Part shown: piece after piece, positions 1 through 5,924 of the stretch
Position numbering within the stretch: position 1 is the first letter of the stretch
Layout of the letters: each line of letters begins with the position of its first letter
Source: Methylococcales bacterium
GTDB taxonomy: Bacteria > Pseudomonadota > Gammaproteobacteria > Methylococcales > Methylomonadaceae
Direction of reading: 5' to 3'
Assembly (NCBI GenBank): GCA_023144875.1
Contig: JAGLEW010000148.1
Location: forward strand, 1 to 6,069
DNA: 6,069 bases
The notes under the pieces: model-generated
Seen by the model: the letters and a program-made list of their open reading frames with translations, nothing else
Database searches by the model: none
What the model was told of the DNA's origin: nothing
Translations under genes and position numbers: made by a program

Positions 1-357
1 TGTCAAATGATGACCGCAGGTTTTGTGGATGCGCCACCCTTAGGTCGGCGTGTTCGTGTCGCGACTAAATACGTCAATACCGCTAAACGCTATTTTGCCA
101 GCTTAGGCATTCAAGCTGAAATCATCAAACTCTACGGCGCGATGGAGCTTGCACCCTTAGTTGGATTAGCCGATTGTATTGTCGATTTGGTTGAAACAGG
201 CAATACTTTAAAAGCCAATGGACTAGAGCCAAAGGAACTTATTTGCGAAATCAGCTCACGTTTAGTGGTCAATAAAGCCTCGATGAAAACCAAACACAGC
301 ATTATTCACCCTTTAATTCAGCAATTTGAAACCACTTTAAAAACACACAACGTATGA
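1..357 (+). CDS. hisG: ATP phosphoribosyltransferase, short form (HisG), C-terminal part
   Basis: Catalyses the first step of histidine biosynthesis in the cytoplasm, joining ATP and PRPP to give phosphoribosyl-ATP. The start lies upstream of the window, and the frame is open from base 1, giving 118 residues. The PRPP-binding loop is plain (DLVETGNTLKANG, around bases 184-219), preceded by the family segment APPLGRRVRVATKYVNTAKR. The protein ends about 40 residues after this loop (RLVVNKASMKTKH, then a short helix). It therefore lacks the C-terminal regulatory ACT-like domain of the long E. coli type. Short HisG proteins work in a complex with the regulatory subunit HisZ, which is not in this window. 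The TGA stop overlaps the ATG of hisD, so the two are co-transcribed and probably translationally coupled. Identity is secure; the short-form call rests on the C-terminal end only. Confidence 0.96.
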   Translation, partial: CQMMTAGFVDAPPLGRRVRVATKYVNTAKRYFASLGIQAEIIKLYGAMELAPLVGLADCIVDLVETGNTLKANGLEPKELICEISSRLVVNKASMKTKHSIIHPLIQQFETTLKTHNV

Positions 358-1661
358 CTTCTCTTGCAATGACACACCTTGATGCCGCTAACCCTCAATT
401 TAATTCACAATTAAGCGCTTTATTAGCGTGGGATGATGCAGATGATTTAGCGGTGCATCAACGTGTCGTGGCGATTATTAAAGACGTGCGAGCAGAAGGC
501 GATGCGGCGATAATTCGCTACACCAATCAATTTGATCAATGCCAGTTTCAAAACATGGACGAATTAGAACTATCAAAAACAGTTTTAAAAGCCTCATGGG
601 AGAATTTACCACCCGCAGAATCAGAGGCATTGCAAACCGCCGCTAACCGTATTTTTGCCTATGCGGAACACCAAAAATTAGAAAGCTGGTCTTTTACAGA
701 AGCCAACGGTACTAAACTTGGGCAAAAAATAACCCCACTCAACCGAGTCGGTTTGTATGTTCCTGGTGGAAAAGCCGCCTACCCTTCTTCTGTATTAATG
801 AATGCCATTCCTGCCAAAGTCGCAGGCGTGCCTGAGTTAATTATGGTGGTGCCAACACCTAAAAATCAAACCAACGCCATGGTTTTAGCCGCCGCACATC
901 TTGCAGGGGTTGATCGTGTCTTTACAATGGGAGGCGCGCAAGCCGTTGCCGCGTTAGCGTATGGCACTAAAACCGTCCCCGCCGTCGATAAAATTGTAGG
1001 GCCTGGGAATATTTATGTCGCAACGGCTAAAAAACTCGTCTTTGGACAGGTTGGCATTGATATGATTGCAGGCCCTTCTGAGATTTTAATTGTTTGTGAC
1101 GGCAACACCAATCCCGATTGGATTGCGATGGATTTATTTTCCCAAGCCGAACACGATGAACAGGCTCAAGCGATTTTAATGTCAGACGATGCTAATTTCT
1201 TACAACAGGTTGAAATCAGTATTAATAAATTATTACCAGCCATGGAACGACAAGACATCATCAAAACCTCGCTTAAAAACAGAGGGGCATTTATTAAGGT
1301 GAATACATTAGATCAGGCGATTGATATTGTCAATACCATCGCCCCCGAACATTTAGAGCTGTCCGTTGCTCATCCTGAAAAACTATGTGACAAGGTCAAA
1401 AATGCAGGGGCTATCTTTTTAGGGCGCTATACCGCCGAAGCGTTGGGCGATTATTGCGCAGGGCCTAATCACGTCTTACCCACGTCCAGCACCGCGCGTT
1501 ATTCCTCACCGCTTGGGGTTTATGATTTTCAAAAACGCAGTAGCGTAATCAATTGTTCTGAACAAGGCGCGGATGAGTTAGGCAAAATTGCCTCTGTCTT
1601 GGCACGTGGCGAACAACTTACCGCCCATGCTCGTTCCGCAGAATACCGTATTGGAGATTAA
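354..1661 (+). CDS. hisD: histidinol dehydrogenase (HisD), complete
   Basis: Zinc enzyme that oxidises L-histidinol to L-histidine in two NAD-dependent steps, the last reactions of the pathway; cytoplasmic. At 435 residues it has the usual family length. Signatures in order: GLYVPGGKAAYPSS (133-146), VGPGNIYVATAKK (215-227), AGPSEILIV (239-247), SQAEHDEQAQA (263-273), APEHLEL (330-336), GDYCAGPNHVLPT (365-377) and a C-terminal TAHARSAEYR (423-432). By comparison with E. coli HisD, the zinc ligands are Q264, H267, D366 and H425, and the catalytic pair is E332-H333; all are present. The ATG at 354 overlaps the hisG stop as ATGA. A second ATG at 369 is possible, but neither has a clear Shine-Dalgarno sequence, so the coupled start is preferred. 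hisC, which often follows in related bacteria, is absent. Opposite-strand remnants begin 17 bases after the stop. Confidence 0.98.
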   Translation: MTSLAMTHLDAANPQFNSQLSALLAWDDADDLAVHQRVVAIIKDVRAEGDAAIIRYTNQFDQCQFQNMDELELSKTVLKASWENLPPAESEALQTAANRIFAYAEHQKLESWSFTEANGTKLGQKITPLNRVGLYVPGGKAAYPSSVLMNAIPAKVAGVPELIMVVPTPKNQTNAMVLAAAHLAGVDRVFTMGGAQAVAALAYGTKTVPAVDKIVGPGNIYVATAKKLVFGQVGIDMIAGPSEILIVCDGNTNPDWIAMDLFSQAEHDEQAQAILMSDDANFLQQVEISINKLLPAMERQDIIKTSLKNRGAFIKVNTLDQAIDIVNTIAPEHLELSVAHPEKLCDKVKNAGAIFLGRYTAEALGDYCAGPNHVLPTSSTARYSSPLGVYDFQKRSSVINCSEQGADELGKIASVLARGEQLTAHARSAEYRIGD

Positions 1662-1678
1662 ATTTTTTGGCTACCCAC

Positions 1679-1873
1679 TTAAAATAGAACATCTAGCAAT
1701 TTCAAAGGGTTAGAAATTACACGCGGTTTTCCTTTTCGTGGTGAAGGAAGCTCGCCCATTTCATCAAGTTAACCCGCGTTGCATATCGCTAGTCGATAGT
1801 TTAAGGTTTCAGCAGCTATTTTCCATGCTTTTTGGTATTTTTTCTTTGCTCTTTCTATATTTTTACAGGCAGT
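1679..1873 (-). pseudogene. decayed protein-like reading frame after hisD, with in-frame stop
   Basis: Reading the minus strand from 1873 down to the TAA at 1681-1679 gives one frame broken only by a TAA at 1771-1769. The first part contains KKKYQKAWKIAAETLNYRLA and ends CNAG at the stop. The second contains LDEMGELPSPRKGKPR followed by VISNPLKLLDVLF. The mix of residues (charged helix, then a basic proline-rich tail) looks like real protein rather than random AT-rich translation. There is no credible start: the frame begins after a TAA at 1876-1874. I read it as the 3' end of a degraded gene, possibly from a mobile element, but I do not recognise the family. A plus-strand frame at 1738-1956 lies partly antisense to it and is less convincing. 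Confidence 0.35.
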
Positions 1874-1950
1874 TTAAACCAAGTAGTTACGTGATTAATC
1901 ATTCTTTTTCATTGTTAAAAATAACAAGTCTAAACAGGGGGTTACTGACA

Positions 1951-1966
1951 GCATAGTGGCATAGTG
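1951..1966. repeat. tandem duplication of an 8-bp unit
   Basis: GCATAGTG occurs twice back to back (1951-1958 and 1959-1966) in the non-coding stretch between hisD and the large secreted-protein gene. Such a short tandem duplication could be a replication-slippage event or the scar of a departed insertion sequence. Nothing in the flanks decides between them. Confidence 0.6.
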
Positions 1967-1986
1967 TCGGTAGTCGTCTTAAAGAT

Positions 1987-2052
1987 TCAAAATAGAGGCT
2001 GTAAGAATAAGGCTAAAAATATTGTTATCCATTTATTTAATTTCCAATTCAT
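1987..2052 (-). CDS. possible 21-residue hydrophobic small protein or truncated signal-peptide gene
   Basis: An ATG at 2052-2050 opens a 21-codon frame ending in TGA (1989-1987). It is preceded by AGAGG (2063-2059) at a six-base spacing, a better ribosome binding site than any large gene here has. The product starts MNWKLNKWITIF and continues with leucine and phenylalanine to a QPLF end: a basic N-terminus followed by about a dozen hydrophobic residues. That fits either a single-pass small membrane protein or the signal peptide of a gene cut off by a stop. It begins 20 bases downstream of the stop of the 723-residue secreted-protein gene on the same strand, so it could share its transcript. 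No family is recognised. Its length makes chance occurrence possible, and the main support is the ribosome binding site plus hydrophobic pattern. Confidence 0.33.
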   Translation of the reverse strand: MNWKLNKWITIFLALFLQPLF

Positions 2053-2068
2053 TTTCAACCTCTATTTT
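1989..2068. repeat. 10-bp perfect inverted repeat enclosing the 21-codon ORF
   Basis: AAAATAGAGG at 1989-1998 is exactly complementary to CCTCTATTTT at 2059-2068, with 60 AT-rich bases between. On the minus strand the first arm carries the AGAGG ribosome binding site of the 21-codon ORF and the second arm covers its last codons. A transcript could therefore pair the two and mask the site. The long loop and absence of a clean T-run make it a poor intrinsic terminator for the upstream large gene, though some termination role cannot be excluded. Confidence 0.5.
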
Positions 2069-2072
2069 ACGC

Positions 2073-4244
2073 TTAATTTACAATCGGTAGCACTCTTCCT
2101 CCATCTTGATCATTGAATGTGTAACATACCGCTGATCGACCATGATAAAGCTTAAGTGATCTAGCACTAGCAGGGTTTCCAGCAGCAGATCCTATACGTT
2201 GCACACCTCGATAACTTGATGTCCAAATGCCTGTGTTATAAAAAACAACCGCTTCTTTATCGCCTTCTTTGGTCACGTAATATTCGATGCCAAATGAAAA
2301 AGAATCAATTTCTAAACCAATATAGCGGCGTAAATCCCAGAAATCATAAACCTCATAGATAGCTCCTGAAAATTGGGTGCCTGTCCCATCCGCCTTAAAA
2401 CTCATTTTGACATAAGAACCTAAAAATTCGGTCTTTTCTGCAAAGACAAACACCCCTCTGTAGCGTGGATGGGGTTTTAATTTTGCGCCATAGGTCTCCT
2501 TACGACGATCAAGTTGAGCTTTAAATAAAGTGTTTTCGAGCTGAGTACCTGCCCGTCCAAGTTCACGAATCCCTGGGGTCGGCGTGTAGTAAATGGTATC
2601 GAGTTTAAGCCTGTGATCAACAATTTTGGCGGTGCGTTTATAACTTCCGCCACAGACAGGGGATAGCGTTAGCGTGTTGCCGTTGAGTGTATATGTGCCA
2701 TATTCAGAAGAAACTCGGCTGGAATAATAACGACCATCATCAAGGAAAATATAATAGCTTCCTTTACCCGAATATAAGGTATTTCGCCATTGTCCTAAAA
2801 TATTAACTGGGTTTATTTTTAGTGGGGTGCTAGAAACTTTTTCTAAGTAGTCATTACTCGTTTGAAAGAAAAATTGAGCGGGCGTTTCTTTCACCAATAA
2901 TCGATTGTAACCTGCTTCTAAAATTAACTGCGTTTCACCATTATATTGAGCGGGTACTTTGACGCTTAATTGACCATTTTTTAAGCGCGTCCCTCGAAGT
3001 TTTTGATACTCCTTTCCTCCTTCAAAAGGCTCAACAACATCCACAAGATAGCCATTCCCATTTTTTTGAATACTCAGATAACCTTCTTTATTATTTCCTT
3101 GAAATTCACCAATAAAGGAATCGATATCGGCGATTCGTGGTTCTTGCAAACGTTTCCAGTATTGATAGTTCGTCGCCGAGGTATACATTGAAACGGTTGA
3201 ATGCGTTGCATTTCTTATGGTAAAGGCATTTGTTTTTCCTCTGAATGTTAATCGAAGCTGATCGCCATTCGCACTAATAGTCCATCGCCCTGTTGTATCA
3301 GATTGTAATGCCCTATCCAGAGAGAAATCACCATAAATACGCCGCCTTACCGTGCCATTTTTATTAAACTGATACCGAAAAAGATGCTGATTTTTTCGAC
3401 CTTTATAATTGATATATTCAAAATCACCCAGTAAAAACATCCCCGGAAACCGCACATTAGCGGATGAGTTAAGTCGTGAATACAGAACTGAACGCACGTC
3501 GGGTTTACTGCTTTGATTAATAAGACGTAAACCATTATTACCTTCATTTTCAATGGGGTAATTTCCCCTTAAATTTCCCGTAGCGTTCCATAAAGTAAGG
3601 TTAAATTTACCATCACTTCCACCCGATAAAACCAGCCAGCGCCCTTCTGCACGTATTACCTTTGGCGTATTATTAATCTGGGTAATCGATTCTGATTGAT
3701 ATGTGCCGTTAGAATGAAAGTTTAATTTTTGCTCAACAACACGCCCATTATCAAAATAAAAGGCCACCCATTCACCTGTAAACCAATTGCTGGTTACTTT
3801 TTCTAATCCATTGATATTTTCAAGCGCTGCCATGGTCGCAGCAACTGAACTAAGATTTTGAGTCGCAATCACACGTCCTGCACCAGCGCCAAATGGTGCA
3901 TTTTGAGAAGCGGTGTTACTTTGTGGGTCACTTTTTAAAAAGGCTAAAATTTCTTGTGTAGTACCCAGTCTTAATAATTTATTGCCAAAATCCCCGCCTT
4001 TGACATAGACAATGCCTTTTTTATTAACCCCTAGGTAAAGATTATTAGGATAAGGTCCTCGAAAATAAGGCCATTCTGGTGGAAAATGACGCGTCTTTAA
4101 TCGAGTGGTAAATCGTTGAGGATAACTTTGTTCCGCTAAATTAAATATTTGCTGCGAATCATTCGGAATATCCGCATTTGATGATTGAAAGCTAAGAAAA
4201 AAGAAAATAGAAAAAAAAAGAAGATACTTTAAAAAAGTAGACAT
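2073..4244 (-). CDS. large exported beta-rich multi-module protein of unknown function
   Basis: A 723-residue protein with a clear signal peptide (basic start, hydrophobic residues about 7-20, likely cut after SSNA at 24), so it is sent through Sec to the periplasm or beyond. There is no lipobox and no later membrane helix. Residues 33-105 (from IFNLAEQSYPQRF through YLGVNKKGIVYVKGG to LLRLGTTQEILAFL) match a domain I have seen at the start of other proteobacterial secreted proteins. A linker at 106-150 follows. Residues about 156-222, 270-335 and 482-528 then share a pattern (G-x-W/F, a beta strand, a DG/NG turn before T/Y, then GRW/GTY and a final L-rich strand) that suggests repeated lipocalin-like beta modules. 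Residues 376-460 and 595-685 look like further beta domains. There are only two cysteines (531, 707) and no catalytic motif. The start has no good Shine-Dalgarno sequence, but the signal peptide fixes it. Gene certain; function unknown, with binding or surface roles as guesses. Confidence 0.9.
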   Translation of the reverse strand: MSTFLKYLLFFSIFFFLSFQSSNADIPNDSQQIFNLAEQSYPQRFTTRLKTRHFPPEWPYFRGPYPNNLYLGVNKKGIVYVKGGDFGNKLLRLGTTQEILAFLKSDPQSNTASQNAPFGAGAGRVIATQNLSSVAATMAALENINGLEKVTSNWFTGEWVAFYFDNGRVVEQKLNFHSNGTYQSESITQINNTPKVIRAEGRWLVLSGGSDGKFNLTLWNATGNLRGNYPIENEGNNGLRLINQSSKPDVRSVLYSRLNSSANVRFPGMFLLGDFEYINYKGRKNQHLFRYQFNKNGTVRRRIYGDFSLDRALQSDTTGRWTISANGDQLRLTFRGKTNAFTIRNATHSTVSMYTSATNYQYWKRLQEPRIADIDSFIGEFQGNNKEGYLSIQKNGNGYLVDVVEPFEGGKEYQKLRGTRLKNGQLSVKVPAQYNGETQLILEAGYNRLLVKETPAQFFFQTSNDYLEKVSSTPLKINPVNILGQWRNTLYSGKGSYYIFLDDGRYYSSRVSSEYGTYTLNGNTLTLSPVCGGSYKRTAKIVDHRLKLDTIYYTPTPGIRELGRAGTQLENTLFKAQLDRRKETYGAKLKPHPRYRGVFVFAEKTEFLGSYVKMSFKADGTGTQFSGAIYEVYDFWDLRRYIGLEIDSFSFGIEYYVTKEGDKEAVVFYNTGIWTSSYRGVQRIGSAAGNPASARSLKLYHGRSAVCYTFNDQDGGRVLPIVN

Positions 4245-4578
4245 GATTTATTTGATTCATTGATGTTACGCAGACTTAAGTTTATTGAGTTCATCCATCA
4301 CTTGCTGCAAGGCTTTTATACACAATAGACATCATGTCAGTTTTAAAGGTTCAATTTTTGTAATCTTTTACTTACACTCCATTTAAATATTACTTGATTT
4401 TCAGTGATTTTTATCTAAAATCAAAATTTTGGTTTGCCTTAAAGAGTTGTTCGCGTTAAAGAAAGATGTTGGCGGAATTATAAGTATAGCTGTCAAGTCC
4501 CGACAGATAGCCACTCCCATCGCCTATTTTGTGTTAGCGGATGCGCTTCCAAAGGGGAAAAATAACTAGGTGTGTGAT
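4245..4578. other. 334-base gap with probable gene debris
   Basis: No intact gene is seen. Two protein-like stretches stand out. On the minus strand, 4319-4266 reads KALQQVMDELNKLKSA then TAA, an amphipathic helix like the tail of a larger protein. One base out of frame upstream, 4335-4318 reads MMSIVY, so the two could be halves of one frameshifted C-terminus. On the plus strand, 4387-4569 is open for 61 codons and contains KDVGGIISIAVKSRQIATPI followed by AYFVLADALPKG. It has no ATG start (only TTG at 4429 or 4447) and no ribosome binding site. Neither is recognised. A short CTGTC...GACAG inverted repeat lies at 4490-4506. The large secreted gene probably has its promoter somewhere here, but I cannot place it. 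Confidence 0.3.
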
Positions 4579-5206
4579 TTATTTTAGATAACGTTCAAAA
4601 ATAGAACCAAAATCATAATGCCGAATCTCATTACGACGATGCCCATAATGTAATTCCACTTGATTCGCAGTTTGACTAATCATATCGGGTAAATTAGGGA
4701 CAACATCATCGGGTAATTGGCGTAAATTAAACATCTTATATATTGCATCATGCGTGTGTTCTAAAATTTCCATTTGATCATGAATTTGATGACAGCCTTC
4801 TGAAACACTAAACAACGCTTTGTAAATTGCCCGTACTTCATCAATTTGTTTTTTATCAACATCAATTGAAAACTCTTCACCTTTTATAGAAAATTTAAGT
4901 TCAACATCCAGATCAATTGTCCCTGCTGTTTCAAGGCGCACAGAAGACACGGGATAATTTTTATATAAATAGCGCATCATAGTTTTCTTTTTACTAATCG
5001 CCATCCCCCCATCTAAATGAATCAAGGCAATGTTAGTTGTCGGGTACCGTGTAATCATGGGTTTTTGATTTAATAACCGCATAAATTTTTTCATTATCTT
5101 CACTAAAGACATATTCATCAATATCGGTTTTATCAAAGTCTTTTTCGGGAATTATTTTACCAATATCACTAAGTCCTAAAACATCGGCCGTTAAGTTTTT
5201 AAACAT
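4579..5206 (-). pseudogene. bacterial PH-domain protein gene, split by a frameshift
   Basis: The natural start is the ATG at 5206-5204 (another ATG directly before, 5209-5207), preceded by AAAAGGA. It reads MFKNLTADVLGLSDIGKIIP and stays family-like through IYAVIKSKT and DYTV before hitting TAA at 5035-5033. The frame one base over carries on with TNIALIHLDGG, then SVRLETAGTIDLDVELKFSI, and ends at 4579. Joined near the CCC run at 5044-5042, the two halves give about 208 residues. That matches the bacterial PH-domain family (YvbH-like, bPH_1 type), whose hallmark is the ETAGTxDLDxEL strand pair. The C-terminal 75 residues (histidine-rich, helical) are an extension beyond the PH fold. The longest single open frame starts at a TTG (5136) and has an out-of-frame N-terminus of about 31 residues, so it should not be used. 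Role in the family is poorly known. One extra base, a sequencing error or true decay, would explain the break. Confidence 0.75.
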
Positions 5207-5213
5207 CATTGAA

Positions 5214-5220
5214 TCCTTTT
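5214..5220 (-). promoter_or_regulatory. ribosome binding site that fixes the PH-domain gene start
   Basis: AAAAGGA on the minus strand lies four bases before the first ATG (5209) and seven before the second (5206). The second has the better spacing and gives the family-like beginning MFKN. This site shows that translation of the PH-domain gene starts here rather than at the TTG at 5136. Confidence 0.7.
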
Positions 5221-5287
5221 AAAATATGAGGGGAAAAGAATGAGAATCGTACTTTAAGTTTATAACAAAATTTGAAAGTGAAATAGA

Positions 5288-5310
5288 ACAAAGTAACTGC
5301 TTTACTTTGT
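5288..5310. repeat. perfect 9-bp hairpin in the divergent intergenic region
   Basis: ACAAAGTAA (5288-5296) and TTACTTTGT (5302-5310) are exact inverted copies around a five-base centre. The site lies between the divergent PH-domain and PepSY genes, just upstream of the candidate PepSY promoter. No T-run follows on either strand and no gene ends here, so a regulator-binding palindrome is more likely than a terminator. Confidence 0.5.
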
Positions 5311-5348
5311 AAATGGAAATTATTATCATGTATTCTCTTTTTTATAAT
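5307..5348 (+). promoter_or_regulatory. candidate sigma-70 promoter(s) for the PepSY gene
   Basis: A consensus TATAAT sits at 5343-5348 with a weak TTATTA at 5320-5325 (17-base gap). Transcription from it would leave a leader of only about eight bases before the ATG at 5363, odd for a gene that also lacks a Shine-Dalgarno sequence. An alternative pair is TTGTAA at 5307-5312 with TATTCT at 5331-5336 (18-base gap), giving a leader near 20 bases. Either is covered by the Fur-like site at 5314-5328. Confidence 0.4.
5314..5328 (+). promoter_or_regulatory. candidate Fur box before the PepSY gene
   Basis: TGGAAAT-T-ATTATCA fits the 7-1-7 Fur core TGATAAT-N-ATTATCA at 12 of 14 positions, with a perfect right half. 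It overlaps the -35 or spacer of both candidate promoters, where an iron-loaded Fur repressor would block transcription. The region is AT-rich, so chance similarity is possible. A half-site, TGAGAAT, also lies at about 5240-5246. Confidence 0.4.
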
Positions 5349-5362
5349 GACTCAAAAAAACG

Positions 5363-5665
5363 ATGAAAAAACAAATTCTTACACTTGCGATTGCGGCCAC
5401 ATTAATGATTCCTATGACAGGGTTTGCGGTGGAAAAACAAGTTGCATCTGCAAGTGCGAAAGGCTTTAAAGAAAAAGCAAAATTTACTGAAAAACAAGCG
5501 GGGGCAATTGCACTAAAAGTTCAAGCAGGAACGATCAAAAGTGTGCGTTATGAAATTGAATCCAATGGTGAACCTACTTATGATTTTACAATCCAAACAA
5601 AAAAAGGCACTAAAGAGATAGAAGTGAGTGCTGCCACAGGTAAAATCGTCAAAGACGACGACTAA
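5363..5665 (+). CDS. small secreted PepSY-domain protein
   Basis: A 100-residue protein with a textbook signal peptide (MKKQ, hydrophobic core, likely cleavage after GFA at residue 22), leaving a mature periplasmic domain of about 78 residues. From residue 41 it follows the PepSY pattern: FTEKQAGAIALKVQAGTIKS, then RYEIESNGEPTYDFTIQTKKG and a closing EVSAATGKIVKDDD. PepSY domains are small folds found in protease inhibitors and propeptides, sensor proteins and iron- or redox-linked membrane proteins. Stand-alone secreted ones have no settled function. The ATG is the only plausible start, since the frame is closed by a TGA 15 bases upstream and the signal peptide begins at once. It has no obvious Shine-Dalgarno sequence. 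The Fur-like operator before it hints at iron control. It stands alone, divergent from the PH-domain gene and followed by an insertion sequence. Confidence 0.88.
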   Translation: MKKQILTLAIAATLMIPMTGFAVEKQVASASAKGFKEKAKFTEKQAGAIALKVQAGTIKSVRYEIESNGEPTYDFTIQTKKGTKEIEVSAATGKIVKDDD

Positions 5666-5667
5666 AC

Positions 5668-5685
5668 AACCTGAGTTCTGGATAA
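5668..5685 (+). repeat. second copy of the IS982-type end sequence
   Basis: AACCTGAGTTCTGGATAA matches AACCTCAGTTCGGGATAA at 5826-5843 in 16 of 18 positions and in the same orientation, 158 bases apart. It starts three bases after the PepSY stop. The bases after the two copies are unrelated, so only this terminal-repeat-sized segment is shared. It may be the surviving end of an earlier insertion. Confidence 0.5.
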
Positions 5686-5694
5686 CTTTTGAAT

Positions 5695-5740
5695 GATTAC
5701 CTACCATTTGTATTTTCATATAAGTTTAAGGTGGGTAATC
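5695..5740 (+). terminator. stem-loop downstream of the PepSY gene, possible terminator
   Basis: GATTACCTACC (5695-5705) pairs with GGTGGGTAATC (5730-5740) over 11 bases, allowing one G-U pair, with a 24-base AT-rich loop. It lies 30 bases after the PepSY stop, where transcription should end. Only TGTTT follows instead of a U-run, so factor-independent termination would be weak. It could also be the internal structure of an old insertion remnant. Confidence 0.3.
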
Positions 5741-5850
5741 TGTTTAAGCATGATCATACTAACTGATTCCTTAATATATTGAATTAATACCGCTACGCTT
5801 GATGGCAGTTTTGAAACTCCTAGTTAACCTCAGTTCGGGATAAAAAAAGT

Positions 5851-5921
5851 AGGCAACCTTTTTTAAAATCTGAAAAAATATAAAGATTCTGAGACTTAAT
5901 ATTTTTCAAAAAAGGTTGCCT
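5851..5921 (+). promoter_or_regulatory. inverted repeat that can mask the transposase ribosome binding site
   Basis: AGGCAACCTTTTTT (5851-5864) is exactly complementary to AAAAAAGGTTGCCT (5908-5921), which lies three bases before the transposase ATG and contains its likely Shine-Dalgarno AAAAGG (5910-5915). An inner near-match (5872-5881 with 5899-5907) could extend the stem. A transcript that enters from outside would carry both arms and fold the site away. One started between the arms would not. IS10 and IS50 use this arrangement to limit transposase made by read-through. Confidence 0.65.
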
Positions 5922-5924
5922 AAA

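Noticed and set aside
1662..1680. Intrinsic terminator for the hisGD transcript
   Set aside because: There is a short T-run right after the stop, but no stem precedes it.
1738..1956. Plus-strand 72-codon frame starting with GTG
   Set aside because: No ribosome binding site, low-complexity hydrophobic composition, and partly antisense to a more protein-like minus-strand remnant.
3003..3191. Plus-strand 62-codon frame
   Set aside because: Lies wholly inside and antisense to the 723-residue secreted-protein gene, with no independent support.
3347..3553. Minus-strand 68-codon frame
   Set aside because: Alternate-frame shadow within the large secreted-protein gene.
4477..4496. Consensus TTGACA and TATAAT on the minus strand upstream of the secreted-protein gene
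   Set aside because: They are only eight bases apart, far too close for a sigma-70 promoter, and no better-spaced partner was found for either.
5033..5136. N-terminus of the PH-domain protein starting at TTG 5136
   Set aside because: The residues before the shift match no family pattern, while the other frame upstream has an ATG, a ribosome binding site and the expected family beginning.
5513..5719. Minus-strand 68-codon frame
   Set aside because: Antisense to the PepSY gene, which has a signal peptide and a family match.
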